Positions 23,401 through 36,702 of a stretch of DNA of 64,000 bases are shown piece after piece. Positions within the stretch are counted from its first letter, which is position 1; each line of letters opens with the position of its first letter. Location: the NCBI RefSeq assembly GCF_033473495.1, contig NC_088943.1:186001-250000 (forward strand). The letters are read 5' to 3'. This DNA comes from Cercospora beticola. Lineage: Eukaryota > Ascomycota > Dothideomycetes > Mycosphaerellales > Mycosphaerellaceae. The position numbers and the translations under genes are program-made. The notes under the pieces were generated by a model. That model was not told where the DNA came from, searched no databases, and saw only the letters and a program-made list of their open reading frames with translations.

Positions 23401-25827
23401 CCGTGGCGCTCCGCAAGAATGGTGGGGCGATGGGGTTTATCAATATCCTGAACGGGTACGTCTATGCGGTGACAGGGTCTACTGATCATAGTGTCTTTGC
23501 GGAGAGCTAACATTTTTCCAGGTCGAGGAGCTGAAGAGCTTGATGAATCGTCGCTTTGGCGTTGAGCCCGATGTGCATGCATATTACCGCCTACGACCCG
23601 CCATGTCGGATGAACAAACAAATTGGGCCATCGGTATAGCCTCAAAGGACGATCTGAAAAACCTATGGGAGACGACTTCGAGTGGCCATTACTATCTCGA
23701 GTACAATCCTATAGCCGAAGAAGACAACAGCGACCAGGACGAAGACACACCGATGACAGATGAGGATGGCAATGAGTGCAAGAAGTACAAGGTTGGTTAT
23801 CGGCTTTGGGTAAGTCTTTCCATGCCGTGCATGCTTGGCCTTGCTCCATGATAGGTACTGACAACATGACCAGGTCGACAGCTACAAGAACCCTACCTAC
23901 CACGGCAAGCCATACGCCGAGAAGGTTTGGACTCCACTGGACTTTCAAGTCTATGAGTCCGACAGCGACATGGGTAGTGACTCTGACAACTCGGACACGA
24001 TGGCTTTGTACTCCAACAAACCCGGCAACAAGACTTCCAGATACTTCAGCAAGGCAGGCAACAAGACCTCCGCCTGCACCAAGAAGCCAGAGCTGGACCT
24101 CTGTCGCTGGGAGAGTTGTGCCAAATCTTGCGTACTCATAACCGGCCCGTCTCGAAGTGCAATTATCGCGCGAGCCTTCTCTTCTGTCGTCTCCTGGCTC
24201 TCAAATCAGCTCCACTCTCTGCATCTCCGCCAGCTGTGGATCAGCCGAGCCAAGACGCCGCAAGACTACTTATCGTACGCGAACTTCATGACCGCGGAGT
24301 GTCGCCTTGCGACAATGTCGCTCCAGCTTGACGGCGGTGATCTGGGCGACGGTCACGGCATGCGAGGACTTTCAAGCTCTCGAGTCGTGTCATTCGAGGA
24401 TAAGCCAGCTTTCAACTTCGTCTTGGAAAACATGTTTGGCTGCACCTCCCTGATTGTAATATCTCGAAAGGGATTTTGGATCTCGCATTTCTGGGAGGAC
24501 AAGAACTTTGAAAACGAGGAACTCTTTCAGAAGGAAATCTTGGAACAGGTATGACGGTGTCGGCGCTCTACTTGCCCTATGTTTATTACTGACAGCAGAG
24601 TAGATGTGGACCGGCCGTGACGCGACTTACGTCGGCCTCAATGACTACAAGAATCCTGGTGGGATACTGGATCCTGACAACGGAGTTCAGATCTTGATTC
24701 TCGGGCCTCGAGATTTTCCAAGCACTCTGGAACAGCTTCAATCAGGAGTTTGGCCGGCAGAACTCGATCACAGGCACACGAGCAAGTGGCAGCGGATGAT
24801 CAGTAGTCTCAGGGCGACCTGGCCCAATGCCAACATCCTTCTGGAAGGCTATGTTGCGCTTCGAGCTTCGAAACTCTGGAGTACCGTGCAGCAAGCCAGA
24901 GTTGTATCGCCTATGACCAAGGAGCGTCGATGGGCCCTCTTTGCAACGCGCGAATATGGAAAGATCCTGATCCAGTGGGATCCAAAGATGATCGAGGCCA
25001 ACGAACAGTGTGATCGCGACTTTGCAGGATACAAAGTTTGGGCAGATGTGCCCTATCCACATCTCATAGAGTCCTGGGACAAGGATGGCCTCTCACCTGG
25101 GGACACAAAGTCTCGTCGCGACGGCGCTTGTTCTGTTCCTCCCGTGTCGACATGGAACACTGCTGCAACTGCTGCTGCTCCACCGCTTTCCCCCTTCACC
25201 ACGGTACCGTACGACAGTGCAGCAACTGCGTGGACCTACACTAATGAGCCGACTTCCTCGAATGAAACCTCAACCAGATCGACTCGGAGCACATCCTCCT
25301 CTTCGGGAAACTCCACTTCGTCGACATTCTCAAGCACCATCACTTCGAGCAGGACTGTGAGTACCAGTTCCAAGTTCAGCTTCGCTCCAAGCACAACTTC
25401 AAAGCGACCTTCATCAACCGCCGCTCCCAAGACCACCGCGCCTCCCAAACCCGTCTCCTGCGAAGTCCTAGGCCTGGGCTCGAGCAGCACTTATTGCCAA
25501 TGCGACGGAAGCCTCCTCGTCCCAGCGACGACACGCACCGCCAAGAACGGCGACACCAGCTTCGATTGTCCACTTCAGAGCACCGTGGTCTCTGGCGCCG
25601 CCGTCTCCCACCCTACGTGGGGTTTTGGCCAAGAAGGCCTCTCAACTGGAGCTTGGGGCATCTCGGTGCCTTATCGTCGCTACTGTAGACGTGGCACTAT
25701 GGGTGGCACGCTTGTGACGAAGAAGGTTGGGGAGATGAGGAGAACTTATGATTGTATTGTATCTGGGGCGACTATGACTGCCATTGGCAGCAGTCCGGGG
25801 AAGCCGAAGTTGATTGAGGGTGTTTGA
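20471..25827 (+). CDS. Giant Ser/Thr-rich, probably extracellular protein with duplicated C-terminal domain
   Basis: Exons 20471..23455, 23522..23809, 23874..24548 and 24604..25827 (introns 66, 64 and 55 nt) give about 1,723 aa. The N-terminus to about 530 is Ser/Thr-rich, mucin-like, with Pro-rich repeats such as PGSSAPPPG near 440-480. A compact module follows near 560-640 (FFWWNGTMFTYTG, then WCKKCGGGVIIWNLWPIP and a Cys pair in IRIWGDCG), a pattern typical of large secreted fungal glycoproteins. After a Cys-containing linker come two related domains: about 870-1095 (GCTSIIIVSKRGAWMSHIFE, YLQGLND, KVGYRLW) and about 1255-1465 (GCTSLIVISRKGFWISHFWE, YVGLNDYKNPGG, YKVWAD). A second Ser-rich stretch and a Cys module (YCQCDGS) end it. 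No clear signal peptide follows the first Met, so the true start may lie in an unseen exon. Surface adhesion is inferred, not shown. Confidence 0.75.
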
Positions 25828-26550
25828 GGTGAGATGTTTGAGGAGTTGCGATGATGGGAGAGGTAATGTGTGATGAGATGCGACGATGAGTTGATGAAGT
25901 TTTGATGATTTTGTATGATAGCTTTGACATCGTAGGTTGCGAATCTGGACCTTTTATTGGTGCGACCGAGCTCTCTCCTCTTCTTGCGCTTCGTCCTCGA
26001 CTCTTCGAGCTCGTTGCTGATCGCTGTACCGAGCATTCTTGCGCACCGTATTGCTGGCCGGCTTAGTCTATAGCTACGGATAGCTAAGCTAGAGATGTTT
26101 AGCCCTTTGTCGCGGCCTCGCCACAAGAGCAACATACAGCACAAGTCATCGCCTTCGTCTTTCTAGGAAAGAAATCAGAGGAACAGATCCCAGTGCCCGT
26201 TCCATGGACATCGCCTAGCTGGCCGCGTATAGTTCAGCTCCAAAGGACCAGTACCGTGGTACGCCTGCACACTTGGCAAAAGCTGAATTCGGATTTCGAC
26301 GAGGGTTGTCGCTTCGCACCGTTCGTATTCCAGCACCAGTATTGCTTGACTGAGAGTGACTGGCAGAGTCAGGAATGGATCAGATCAGCCCCTGTAGTAA
26401 TATGCTTCACTAGACTTCCAACTCAGGCAGTACAATTTGGTCGGCAGAAAGGTCTAACGATAGGAGGACCAGATGCGAGTCGAGTTATATGCGGCCTCGA
26501 ACTCCGCTACGAAGTCAAGCCTGCCGAGACGTATGCTAAATGTTAAGAGC
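25828..26550. other. Intergenic up to island border
   Basis: Normal-composition flank of the RIP island. A 117-codon plus-strand frame at 26,193-26,546 has no motif and is treated as chance. The stretch ends at a run of ten T at 26,551, immediately before AT-rich, CpA-depleted sequence begins. Confidence 0.5.
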
Positions 26551-26560
26551 TTTTTTTTTT

Positions 26561-27065
26561 GAGGCGCGTATAAGTATTACGATGCCGTTCGCGTCTTCTT
26601 ATTATTCGTAAAAGTCCTACTACTCGAACTTTACCGAACGCTAAAAATGAAGCTTATTAAGCTCTATACTCTTATACTTACTACTTTAATACTCTTCTCT
26701 ATTTTAAAAGTAAAGGTCTAGTTCTCGAATACCTATACTAGTAATATAACTAGGCTTATATAATACGTTACTAATATAGAGGAAACTCTTAAAGAGTAGC
26801 CTAAAAGTAAAGCGCTTATAGTACCTATATATAATAGATCTATACTAATATAATATAGCTAGGCGCTACTATAGCTATACCTATAGTAATACCTAGATTT
26901 AATAGAGAGATAGTCTATTATTTATTTCTAAGAAGACGAATCTATAGGTATTTAATAAGTATAAGAACGAAATCTATAATACTACTTTATATTCTAAGGA
27001 CTAGTTTAAATATATAGTAAAAGATAGCTATAGGAAAAGGATCGTAGTATACTTACTATATAGCT
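26561..27065. repeat. Left remnant of the outermost, unidentified repeat
   Basis: RIP-mutated AT-rich DNA outside the target duplication of Copia-1. It has no terminal repeat that I can match to the right remnant and no readable motif. It must predate Copia-1, since that element inserted into it. Confidence 0.5.
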
Positions 27066-27070
27066 ACTAT

Positions 27071-27300
27071 TATTAGAAAGTATAGTCTAGTTAGATATTC
27101 TAAGAGATACTTTAGAGATTAGAGTTAGGTAATATAGGTTATATAATACTAGGTTATATAACCTAGCTAATATCTATCTTAGGAGTAAGATATAACCTAT
27201 AACTAACTAATATAATTAACTCGGTTAGTTCCTACTTATTATCTCTACTTCTACTATATTATACCTATCCGACGAGTGCCTACTAGAATATAATTTAATA
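27071..27300 (+). repeat. Copia-1 5' LTR (230 bp)
   Basis: Begins TATTAGAAAG (ancestral TG mutated to TA) and ends TTTAATA (ancestral CA). It matches the 3' copy at 53,487 over its full length with about four transitions. Confidence 0.9.
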
Positions 27301-27312
27301 GGTTATAAGCTT
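27301..27312 (+). other. Copia-1 primer-binding site
   Basis: GGTTATAAGCTT directly after the 5' LTR. With RIP allowed for, it corresponds to GGTTATGAGC, complementary to the anticodon region of initiator tRNA-Met (GCTCATAACC). This is the half-tRNA priming known from copia-type elements. The less mutated Copia-2 copy keeps AGTTATAAGCCC at the same place. Confidence 0.6.
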
Positions 27313-30161
27313 AGGTTTATAGAGAGGCTCTAAGTAGAAAGAGTTAGCTTTCTTATCCTTAAAGTAATACGTATTACCTCTTATAGGACTTATAGTATTA
27401 ACTAGATAGAGAAGTAGGAAAAGAGTATAAGAGAAACTAGAGGTATATTCTATCTATACTATCTTAAAGCTTTAGAAGATCCTAGTTATAAGCTAGAAGT
27501 CTCTAAAGAGTAAGTAAAATAGAGAAAAGTCTAGTAAAGTATACTCTACTTTAAAAGAGAAGTATACTAAAGGAGTATAAAGAGGAAAGGATTAGCCTTA
27601 GACTATAGTACCTAAGTAGATAAGACTAGGCCTAAGTACTAAGTACTACTAATACCTTAGAACTAGCTAGTAGTACTCTTCTAAGAAAGTAGATCTTTTA
27701 GAGATTCTCTATCTAAGAACCTAACTAACTCCTATAAGAAAGAAGAGTCCTTAGATATCTTAGCTAAAAGAGAAGAGTCTTAGTAACTAGAGAAGGCAGA
27801 AATCTAGAAGCTACTAATTAGATTAAAAGAGCTTATATTTCTAGAGTTTAGATTTATTTATTTAATTTTATAGAAATAGATTTAATAAGTAAATTAGATA
27901 GAAGGAGAATACTAATTCTAATAAGAGAGAACTAGAGACTATAGTTTAAGCTATAAAAGAATATACTTAGAAGAAAAGAAATCTTCGAGATAATCTTAGA
28001 CTTAAAGAGATTATTAGTATCTACTTTAGCTAAATCTAAAGTATCTAAAGCTTTATTAAATAAAAAGAAAGGTACTATATTTTTAGAGTTTAGCCTAAAA
28101 TAGTAGAAGGATAATATAAAGGCAATCTATATTCTAATAGAAAGTCTTTATATAGATAACTAAGATAAGGTAATAGATAAGATAAGAGTATATAATATCT
28201 AGATAAAGCTATATAGGAAATATAGTAAAGTCTAATAGGTATATATAATAGCTATTATCTAAGAATTTATAACTTTTAAAATAGAACTAGAGGATATAAT
28301 TAGGAAATTATAGGTCTACTTTAGTAATTTTAGAAAGAGGATTATAGAGATTAACTAGAGGGAGTTATACTATAAGACTTCTAATATAAGGATTAAGTAT
28401 CTACTCTTTATACTCCTAGCTAAGTATAAGAGTATAAGGCAGACTATCTAAGCTTAGAAGGACTTAGACTTTAAAGAAATCCTCTAACTTCTTAAAGTAG
28501 AGGAGTTAATATAGTATAGATACTAGTTATAAGAAATAGTAATATTTACTAAAAGAAAAGAGATCTAAAGTATAAAGCTAAAATACTATCTCTATAAGAA
28601 GAAGTATTTTAGAAGTATTACTAAGTATCTATATCTTAATAAAGCTAAGAGAACTATTAACTTAAAATAGGCTAGTAGAGTAGAGAAGAGAAGAATACTA
28701 TCTAGAGAGAGTATATTTAGAAGAAGATCTTTACTAAATAAAGAAGTATTAAAAGAAATAGTAAAGAAACTTAACTTAAAAGTCTAATCTCTTAAGAAGA
28801 GATAAACTTTAAGGAAGTTTTCTAAGAAAGTATATACTATCTAAGAAGATATAGAGCCTTCTATAGTATCTAAAGTATCTTAATTTCTATTAGAGAATAA
28901 TAATATTAATAAAGTTATATACTTAACTATAGAAGTAAAAGGCAAGTATATACTATTAAGATAGCTACTTAACTCCTATACTTTATTATATATAACTAAC
29001 TAAGAATTACTTTTTAGAGAACTAAAACCTCTTTAGAGGAAAAAGTAGATTAAGGTTAGGAGTAGCTATCTAATAGCTATATATATAGGAAATATAGTAA
29101 TAAATAGGAAAAGAGGAAAATAGATTATTCTTAAGAATATTCTCTTTATATCTAGTCTAGGAGTAAATCTTGTTTCTTAGAACTAATTTAGCTAGTAGTA
29201 TAGTATTTAACTACTAAAATTTATACTTATTTTATTATCTAGGAAACTAGTTATCTAGATAAAACTATTAGGAGGAGTACTATTTATTAAGAAGATTAAT
29301 AATATATTATAGGAGCTTATAATATTATACTTTAATTAAAAATAAAAGAATAAAGCCTATACTTTTAAAGCCTAAGAAAAGACCTAAGAATAGTAAGAGC
29401 TTTAGTATAGAAGACTTATATATTTTAGAGAGAGTCTTCTTAGAAACTTATATAAAGTATCTAACTTAAAGGCTTAGATTCCTATTCTAAAGAAATACTA
29501 ACTTTATAAAGTATATTCCTTAGTAAAGATAAAGAAATATAGAGGGAAAGAAACTAAAAGGAAACTCTAAAGATTGTCTCTAGTTTCTATTAATATCTAT
29601 AGTTCTTTACTTATCTTAAGATTAGGATATAAATAGTAGCTTAAGATTATTAATAACTTCTTAAGAAAGAAATAGACTTTTCTAATAAAGTCTAGAGAAG
29701 ATATACTAAGTATCCTTAAAGACTAGAAAGTAAAAGCTAAGCTATAATTAGGAAACCCTCTCTAGATTATAAGAAGTAATAGAGCAAGAGAGCTTCTTAC
29801 TATACTAAAGTAATAGAAGAAGGAATATAGAATTTCCTTCTATATAACTAAAGTATATAACTCTATCTAGAATAGAGTAGTTAAGAGGTTAATCTAAACC
29901 TCTAAAGACTATATAAAAGTAATACTAGAAGATGCCTATATACCTATTAAATTCTAGCTAGAAGCCTTAGTAGCCTATATAGTTATTAGAAATTCCCTTC
30001 CTAATAGCCTAGAAATTAATAGATTTAAAGTATTACCTAAGGAAGCCTTTTTAGGTATTTAACTCTTAGTATTATACTTTAGAGTTTAGAGTTATAAAGT
30101 AGTAGTCTATATAGATCCTAAGTTCTAGCTAGTAGAGATAAGATTAGATAAACTAATAAAT

Positions 30162-30329
30162 TATTATAAAACGTAACCTATTTACTTAATACCTAATATA
30201 TCTATTTACTTCTTAGCGCTTAGCGCCCTCGTTTCTAGTATTTAGTCTCTCGCGCCTCTACGCCTCTCTTAGATATCTCGTATAACTACTTATCTCTCTA
30301 TCTATATACCTATTCTTATAGTTATAATA
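30162..30329 (+). repeat. Gypsy-A 5' LTR (168 bp)
   Basis: Starts TATTATAAAACG and ends GTTATAATA. Differs from the 3' copy at seven paired CG/TA positions, one single transition and one transversion. Confidence 0.9.
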
Positions 30330-33212
30330 GTTAGTCGTACTAGTCTTAATACGTAGTATAAGCGTATTAGCTCTTAATAATACGCGCGACAAAGGGCGTA
30401 TTTCTAACTAAAAGTATAATAAAGGGCACTCGAGTTCCTCTAGTACTAGAAGGCACTCGAGTTTACCTAATACTACTTTCTATATAAGAGCTAAGTATAT
30501 ATACTATCTAGGTACGACTAGAAGCTATCTATTATCTTAAGGTTTATTTACGCTATACGCGTAATAGTAAGTAATAATAGTCGCTTTCCTCTCTACTCTT
30601 CTATTCTACTATAAGTAACTATAATATTACCGACTAAGTCCTATTAAAACTCTAGCGCGTCTAAAACGCCTAAGACGTAATAGATACTAGTAAGTAGGAA
30701 TAAGAGACTCGCGAGCGCGAGCGCTACGAGCGTATATTATAGTAATACTCGTAGACGTATACCGAAGGCCGAACCTAGTCGGAGCTATAGCTACTACCTA
30801 AAGTTACTACTATACTACTTATAGCCGCTAATCTCGAGTCGTTTATAACTCTCTCTAAGAACTATCTCGGTACGAATTAGCTACTAACGCTAGGTATAGA
30901 AGCGCACTTTATACTATAAGTACCTCCGAGTACGTTTAGTATAGGCCTTCTTAGTTAGTATTATATACTACCGAGATCGATCTATAGCTCTAATAACGCG
31001 ATCTACGACTTACTATATAAGTACGATCGTACTATAGGCTTCTCTACCGACTTCGAGCTTCTAAAGAAGGCGCCGGAGTTTATCTCTATATCTCTAAAGC
31101 AAAAAGCCTCGATCTTAGAAGCTTTATTAGGTAGTTTATCTAAGCTATACGATAACCTACCCTCTTAACTAATTAAAAAGGCAATAGCTAATACTCTTAT
31201 CTCGATTAATATCCTATATACCTAAAACGATAGCGTAATCGTCGACTTTAGAGGCTATATTAACCTCGCGTTACTTCCTTCTAAGTTAGATAATATTAAT
31301 TAAGATACTAGTACTACGGACTTCGACGACTAATAGCTTTATATCTATAGCTCTAAGGAGTTTAAGGAAGCCGTTAAGAAGAGACCTAAGCTCTTCTAGC
31401 TTATAGTCGAGCAGAACTTTAAAGCTAATAAAGCTTTACGTTACGAGTATAATAGCTTATATAAGGAGATCGAGAAAGCCGAGAAGCGCTTAAGTAAGAA
31501 GACTAAGTATACTACTAGTATCGAAAGTAATCTCGAGAAAGTATAAGCAGAAATTAAGGAGCTTCGTAATAAACTTATAAGGCTAGAGGATAAATAGAAT
31601 AATAACGTCTATACTAACTATCTTAATAAAGAAGCTATTAACGAGGAACTTATAAAGATAATATAGTAAGTCGATACGGCTAACCTCGAAAAAGATAAGG
31701 TTCGTAATAAGCTAAACTCGCGTATTATATAGCTTAATAAAGATCTTAACTAAATAGAAGGCGAGATTAGTAAGATCTAAGGATAGCTCTCTACTACTAA
31801 TATATAACTTAACTTACTTCGTTAAACTTAGACGACTATAATACCTATAGCTTAACTAGGTTATAATAAGAAAGGCAACGTAGTACTATACTTACGATAC
31901 GCCGGCTCTACTATAGGAGCGTACTATAATATAAATTAGTATATAGTAGGTACTAGTATATAGGTACTAATAGGTTAGTTCGTAGTACCTCGCGTATCGG
32001 CTACCTCTACTACTTACTCGTAATATTCTATTTACTTCTACTCTAAAGTCGATAAGAAGTAGAAGGATCCTAATAAGTTTAAAAGTCGTACTAACTTCGG
32101 TAATACTATTAAAGACGGCTCTACCTATAAGATCTAGCGTAGCGATATAATAGCAAAATTAGCTACTAGCTTCCGCTTTTAAACTCCTTTCCGAGAGATT
32201 ACCTCGTACGTTAAGAGCTATACTAAAGGCTAGCCTTAGAACTACGTTAACTAGTATATTAACCTACTTAACCCGATTGCCTAGTAGTTAACTAAAGATC
32301 TATAGTAAGGCCTCGATAGCGCCTACGCCGATATAAACGATTAGTTTAAAGCCTAGGTCGAACTTAAGTCTCTAATATAGGCCTCTAACTAGCTCTTTAG
32401 CGACTTCTACCTAAAATACCTAGGATTAAGCGCCCGTACTAGCGTCCTTAACTATACTTCTCTCGAGCTATAGAATATACTTACTATATAATATTGTAAG
32501 GTACTCGAAGACTTTATCGATACTCTATATAAGGAGTTCGTTCGTAGAGCTCGTTATAAGTAGGATACTTAGGAAGCTAGCTATACGATTACCGGCTAAT
32601 ATAAAGATTAATATAGTAGTAATAATAAGAATAGTTAGAACTAGAGTAGTAACGGCTATACTAATAATAGGAACTAGAACTATAACTACGCCGGTTAGAA
32701 TTTGAACTCGAATCGCGGCGATTAGAACCGATATAACTATAGTAACCTCGCTACTATAACTATCGAGGAAGCTACTTATATTATACCTATAAAGTATAAG
32801 GGCCTCTATAAACTCGATAAAGCTATCCGTACCTAGGTCGCTATAAGTAACCTCTATACTCGCTACTACGACCTATAGTATATATACTTCTAAGATTATA
32901 TCTTCGAGAAATCGAAGAGTAAGTTCCTATTTAGCTCTATTAATCGAAATACTCTAATAGCTAATTTCCTATATAATAGTAGTTAAGCTACTTAGCTTAG
33001 TATAATAAGTTAATAGGCTTAACTACTACCTAATAACCTACCTCTTATAATTACTACTACGCTAGAATAGGGAAATAGGTAGCCTTAGAACTAAGTCGCG
33101 TATCTAAGGCTCTAAACTTAATAAATAAAGAATATACGAATAAGGAAAATATCTATAATAAATACCTCTATACTCTCGAGGACCTAAAGTATAGTAACTA
33201 TATAGTACTTAC

Positions 33213-33442
33213 TATCGAATTGTATTCTCGTAGGCACTTGTCGGATAGGTATAATATAGTAGAAGTAGAGACAATAAGTAGGAACTAACCGAGTTAATTA
33301 TATTAGTTAGTTATAGGTTGCATCTTACTCCTAAGATAGGTATTAGCTAGGTTATATAACCTAGTATTATATAACCTATATTACCTAACTCTAATCCCTA
33401 AAGTGTCTCTTAGAATATCTAACTAGACTGCACTTTCTAATA
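33213..33442 (-). repeat. Copia-2 3' LTR (left copy, 230 bp)
   Basis: Plus-strand ends TATCGAATTG and CTTTCTAATA. Pairs with 45,922-46,151; all differences are transitions at CG/CA/TG/TA sites. Confidence 0.9.
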
Positions 33443-36400
33443 CTCCTACTTAGGCTAGATAGTCTTCTGCCTATATTCCTATATTTAAATCTATCCCTAA
33501 ATTATAATAAGTTATTAGGTGCTATAGTTATATAGTTAGAGCTATGTACCTAATCTATCTTAGTTTAACTCCTTAGCTTAGTATCTACGAATCCTTCTTC
33601 TAGTATATACTATAAGAGGGATAGCTTCGTTTTTGCTTCTCTACTAGGCTTTTCCTTTTAGACTATATATAGATTCCTAGATCCTAATTACTTATTATAT
33701 ATAGCAAGCTACTTCTCCTATAGTATAATTCCTAGGCTTAGTTTTATATTTACTATAATATCTCTAATATTGCGGTATATATCTTTTGTTAATTATCCTA
33801 AGGTCTAGAGTTTAATCTATAGTTAGAGTATAAATCTTTTGCCTTTCCCTATATAAGCTAGAGTTGTCTTATAAACTCCTAAAACTATAGCCTATTCTTT
33901 AGTTTAGTTAGGCTATTAGTAACTATCTCTTTTGTTAGAATATATTCTACTATAACCTTCCTCTGCTACTAGAGATATCTAATATAGTTATATATAATAT
34001 TAATATATTTAGATCTCTTATAGGTATATATATCCTTAATAAGAGTTAAAGCTGCCTAATTGTCTCCTATAATTTGTACTAGCCTTAGTTCTCTTACTAT
34101 ATTAGGATATGCTTTTATAGTTAGTTAGAATAGGTATTCTCCTACTAACTCTATATAGTCTATCTCCCTTAAGAGTGCTACTAGGAACTAAGATTGCTTT
34201 ATATATATATTTATAGCTATATACTTAGCTTCTATTATTAATATTATAATAGACTTTTGCTTCCTGCTTATCTAAGAAACTAGAGCTCTATAAAGGAAGA
34301 AGATGCTCCTAAGGATTAAGACTCTATCTGCTTTGTCTATTATATAGTTAGAGTCTAAATATCCTATTAGGCTTCCTCTATTTCTTCTAAATATTAGTCC
34401 TAAGTCTTAGGATAACCTTAGGTACCTTGCTAGTTTCTTTAGAGCTTATATATGCCTCTTAGTTAGGTCTAAGATATATAAGCTTAACCTTCTAAGAGAG
34501 AAAGCAATATCTAGTCTTATTATAACTATAGGCTATATCTAGGTACTAGTTTAGCTTTAGTACTCTATCTTATTCCCTCTCTTATTATATAAGCCTATTA
34601 GTTTTAGGCTATTATAACTATCTATTAGTAAGAGAGTTAGGTTAGCTATCTCTTTAGTTATTCCTAGCTTTATAAGGTTCTCCTAGATAAAGTATTCTTA
34701 ATTAAGCTTTAGAGTTCTAGCTTGTCTATCTCTTATTAACCTTATCCTAAGGATTTTCTCTAGTTCTCTAAGATCTTTAATCTTAAATACCTTGCCTAGC
34801 TATTCCTTAAACTAAAGTATATCTTCTAGCTTTAGTACTATAATTAGAATATTATCTATATAGGTTAGGATTAGAATGTTCCTTTCCTAGTAGATAAGAA
34901 GGTATAGGTCTACTTCTAATTATATAAACCTAATCTATTTCAACTTTAAGATATAGAGTTTGTTCTAGTCTCTTGCTACTTGCTTTAGTCTATATAAGCT
35001 TCTTAGGATTTATAGGACTATATTAGGTAGAATCTTAACTCCTAGTAGTAGAATTATAAAGATTTCTTCTTAAAGTTTGCTCTTAGTAAATATATTGTTT
35101 ATATCTACTTAGTAGAGTTCTAGATCCTTCTTATAAACTATAGCTATAAATACCTTTAAGGTATTATACCTAACTATTAGTATAAAGGTCTCCTAGAAAT
35201 TAACTCTAAACTTCTAAGAGAAACCTCTTATAACTAGTCTTGCCTTAAACTTCTTAATAGCTCTACTAATTAATCTCTTTATATTAAATACCTACTTAGA
35301 TATAATAAGGTTTGCTCTTTTAGGTAGGATAACCTTTATCTAGGTATTATTGCTTCTTAATATAGTTAGTTCCTTTTAGACTATATCCTCCTATATATAT
35401 CTCTATTTAGGATCCTAAATTGCCTCTTTATAGGACTTTAGAATAGGCACCTCTTGTCTCTATATAGAGACTTAAGGAGCAATTGCTATAAATATAGACT
35501 CCTAAACCTCTAATAGGGCTTCCTAAATCTACTCCTATTCTTAGCCTTAGACTTAGCTTAGGAATGCTTTATAATGCTTAGTACTAGGCTCCTCCTCCTA
35601 TCTATATTCTCTCTATCTCTTCTAAAGTACCTATCTTATTACTATACTATAAGCTTTTAGCTCTAGGCCTAGTCCTTTATCTAAGACAGATCTCCTTCTC
35701 TTTTAGCTATAGGTTTAGTCTTAGTTCCCCTCCTAATCCCTATTTCCTTATAGGTCCTACTATATAATATTTAATCCTCTTGCTTTAGAATATAGTCTTC
35801 TACTAGTGCTAGGACTAGCTTGTCTATTAACTTCCTAGCTTAGCTTAGGTAGTTTAGTAGTTCTACTTTTCTCCTACTAGAGTTATAGTTCCCTAGAGTT
35901 TTCTTCTTCTAGATCCTCTATCCTCTAGTACTTCTCCTTATCCTTTAGTAGAGGTAGTAACTATATAAAGAGTGTTTAGCTAGGACCTATAGGTTTAGTT
36001 ACTATAGCTATAGGTATAGTAGCTATAGAAAGTATAACTACTATTAGCTTCTTTAGAGGTCTACTAACTAGGTTTCTAATAGGTATACTACTTACTTAAT
36101 TAAGCTTAGGAATATTTAGCTCTATATCTTCTTCTTTCTTATACTTTAACTAAGTAGTAGTATTATAGGCTTTAATAGCCCTTATATTAGGCTCCTAGAA
36201 GAGCTATATTTTAGTAGTATTAGGAATATACCTAATAAATACGGTATCTTTGCTTCTATTTATTAGTTTGTCTAATCTTATCTCTACTAGCTAGGACTTA
36301 GGATCTATATAGACTACTGCTTTGCAACTCTAAACTCTAAAGTATAATACTAAGAGTTAAATGCCTAAAAAGGCTTCCTTAGGTAATACCTTAAATCTAT

Positions 36401-36506
36401 TAATTTCTAGGCTATTAGGAAGAGAATTTCTAATAACTATATAGGCTGCTAAGGCTTCTAGCTAGAATTTAATAGGCATATAGGCATCTTCTAGTATTGC
36501 TCTTAT

Positions 36507-36702
36507 TATAAGAGCTAGCGGTATATAGCTCGAGAGGCGTAGCTTGTTAGGCGTTAAGGCATAACAGCTAGTGCCGCTTATACTTAGCGTAGGACAAAAG
36601 TACGCAGAACGTATATAAACTAAGAAGGCAAGAATTATTCTTAATATCTCTAGATAGGGAGTCTAGAGGCGCTTAATATATTGCTATATTCTACTCCTTA
36701 TA
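36507..36702 (+). repeat. Gypsy-B 5' LTR (196 bp)
   Basis: Starts TATAAGAGCTAG and ends CTACTCCTTATA. Pairs with 43,109-43,304, with eight transitions. Confidence 0.92.

Noticed and set aside
26193..26546. 117-codon frame next to the island
   Set aside because: No domain, signal peptide or splice extension; ends at the island border by chance.
32697..32712. T-arm-like string TTTGAACTCGAATC as a tRNA end
   Set aside because: Lies inside Gypsy-A gag coding remnant, with no acceptor or anticodon stem around it.
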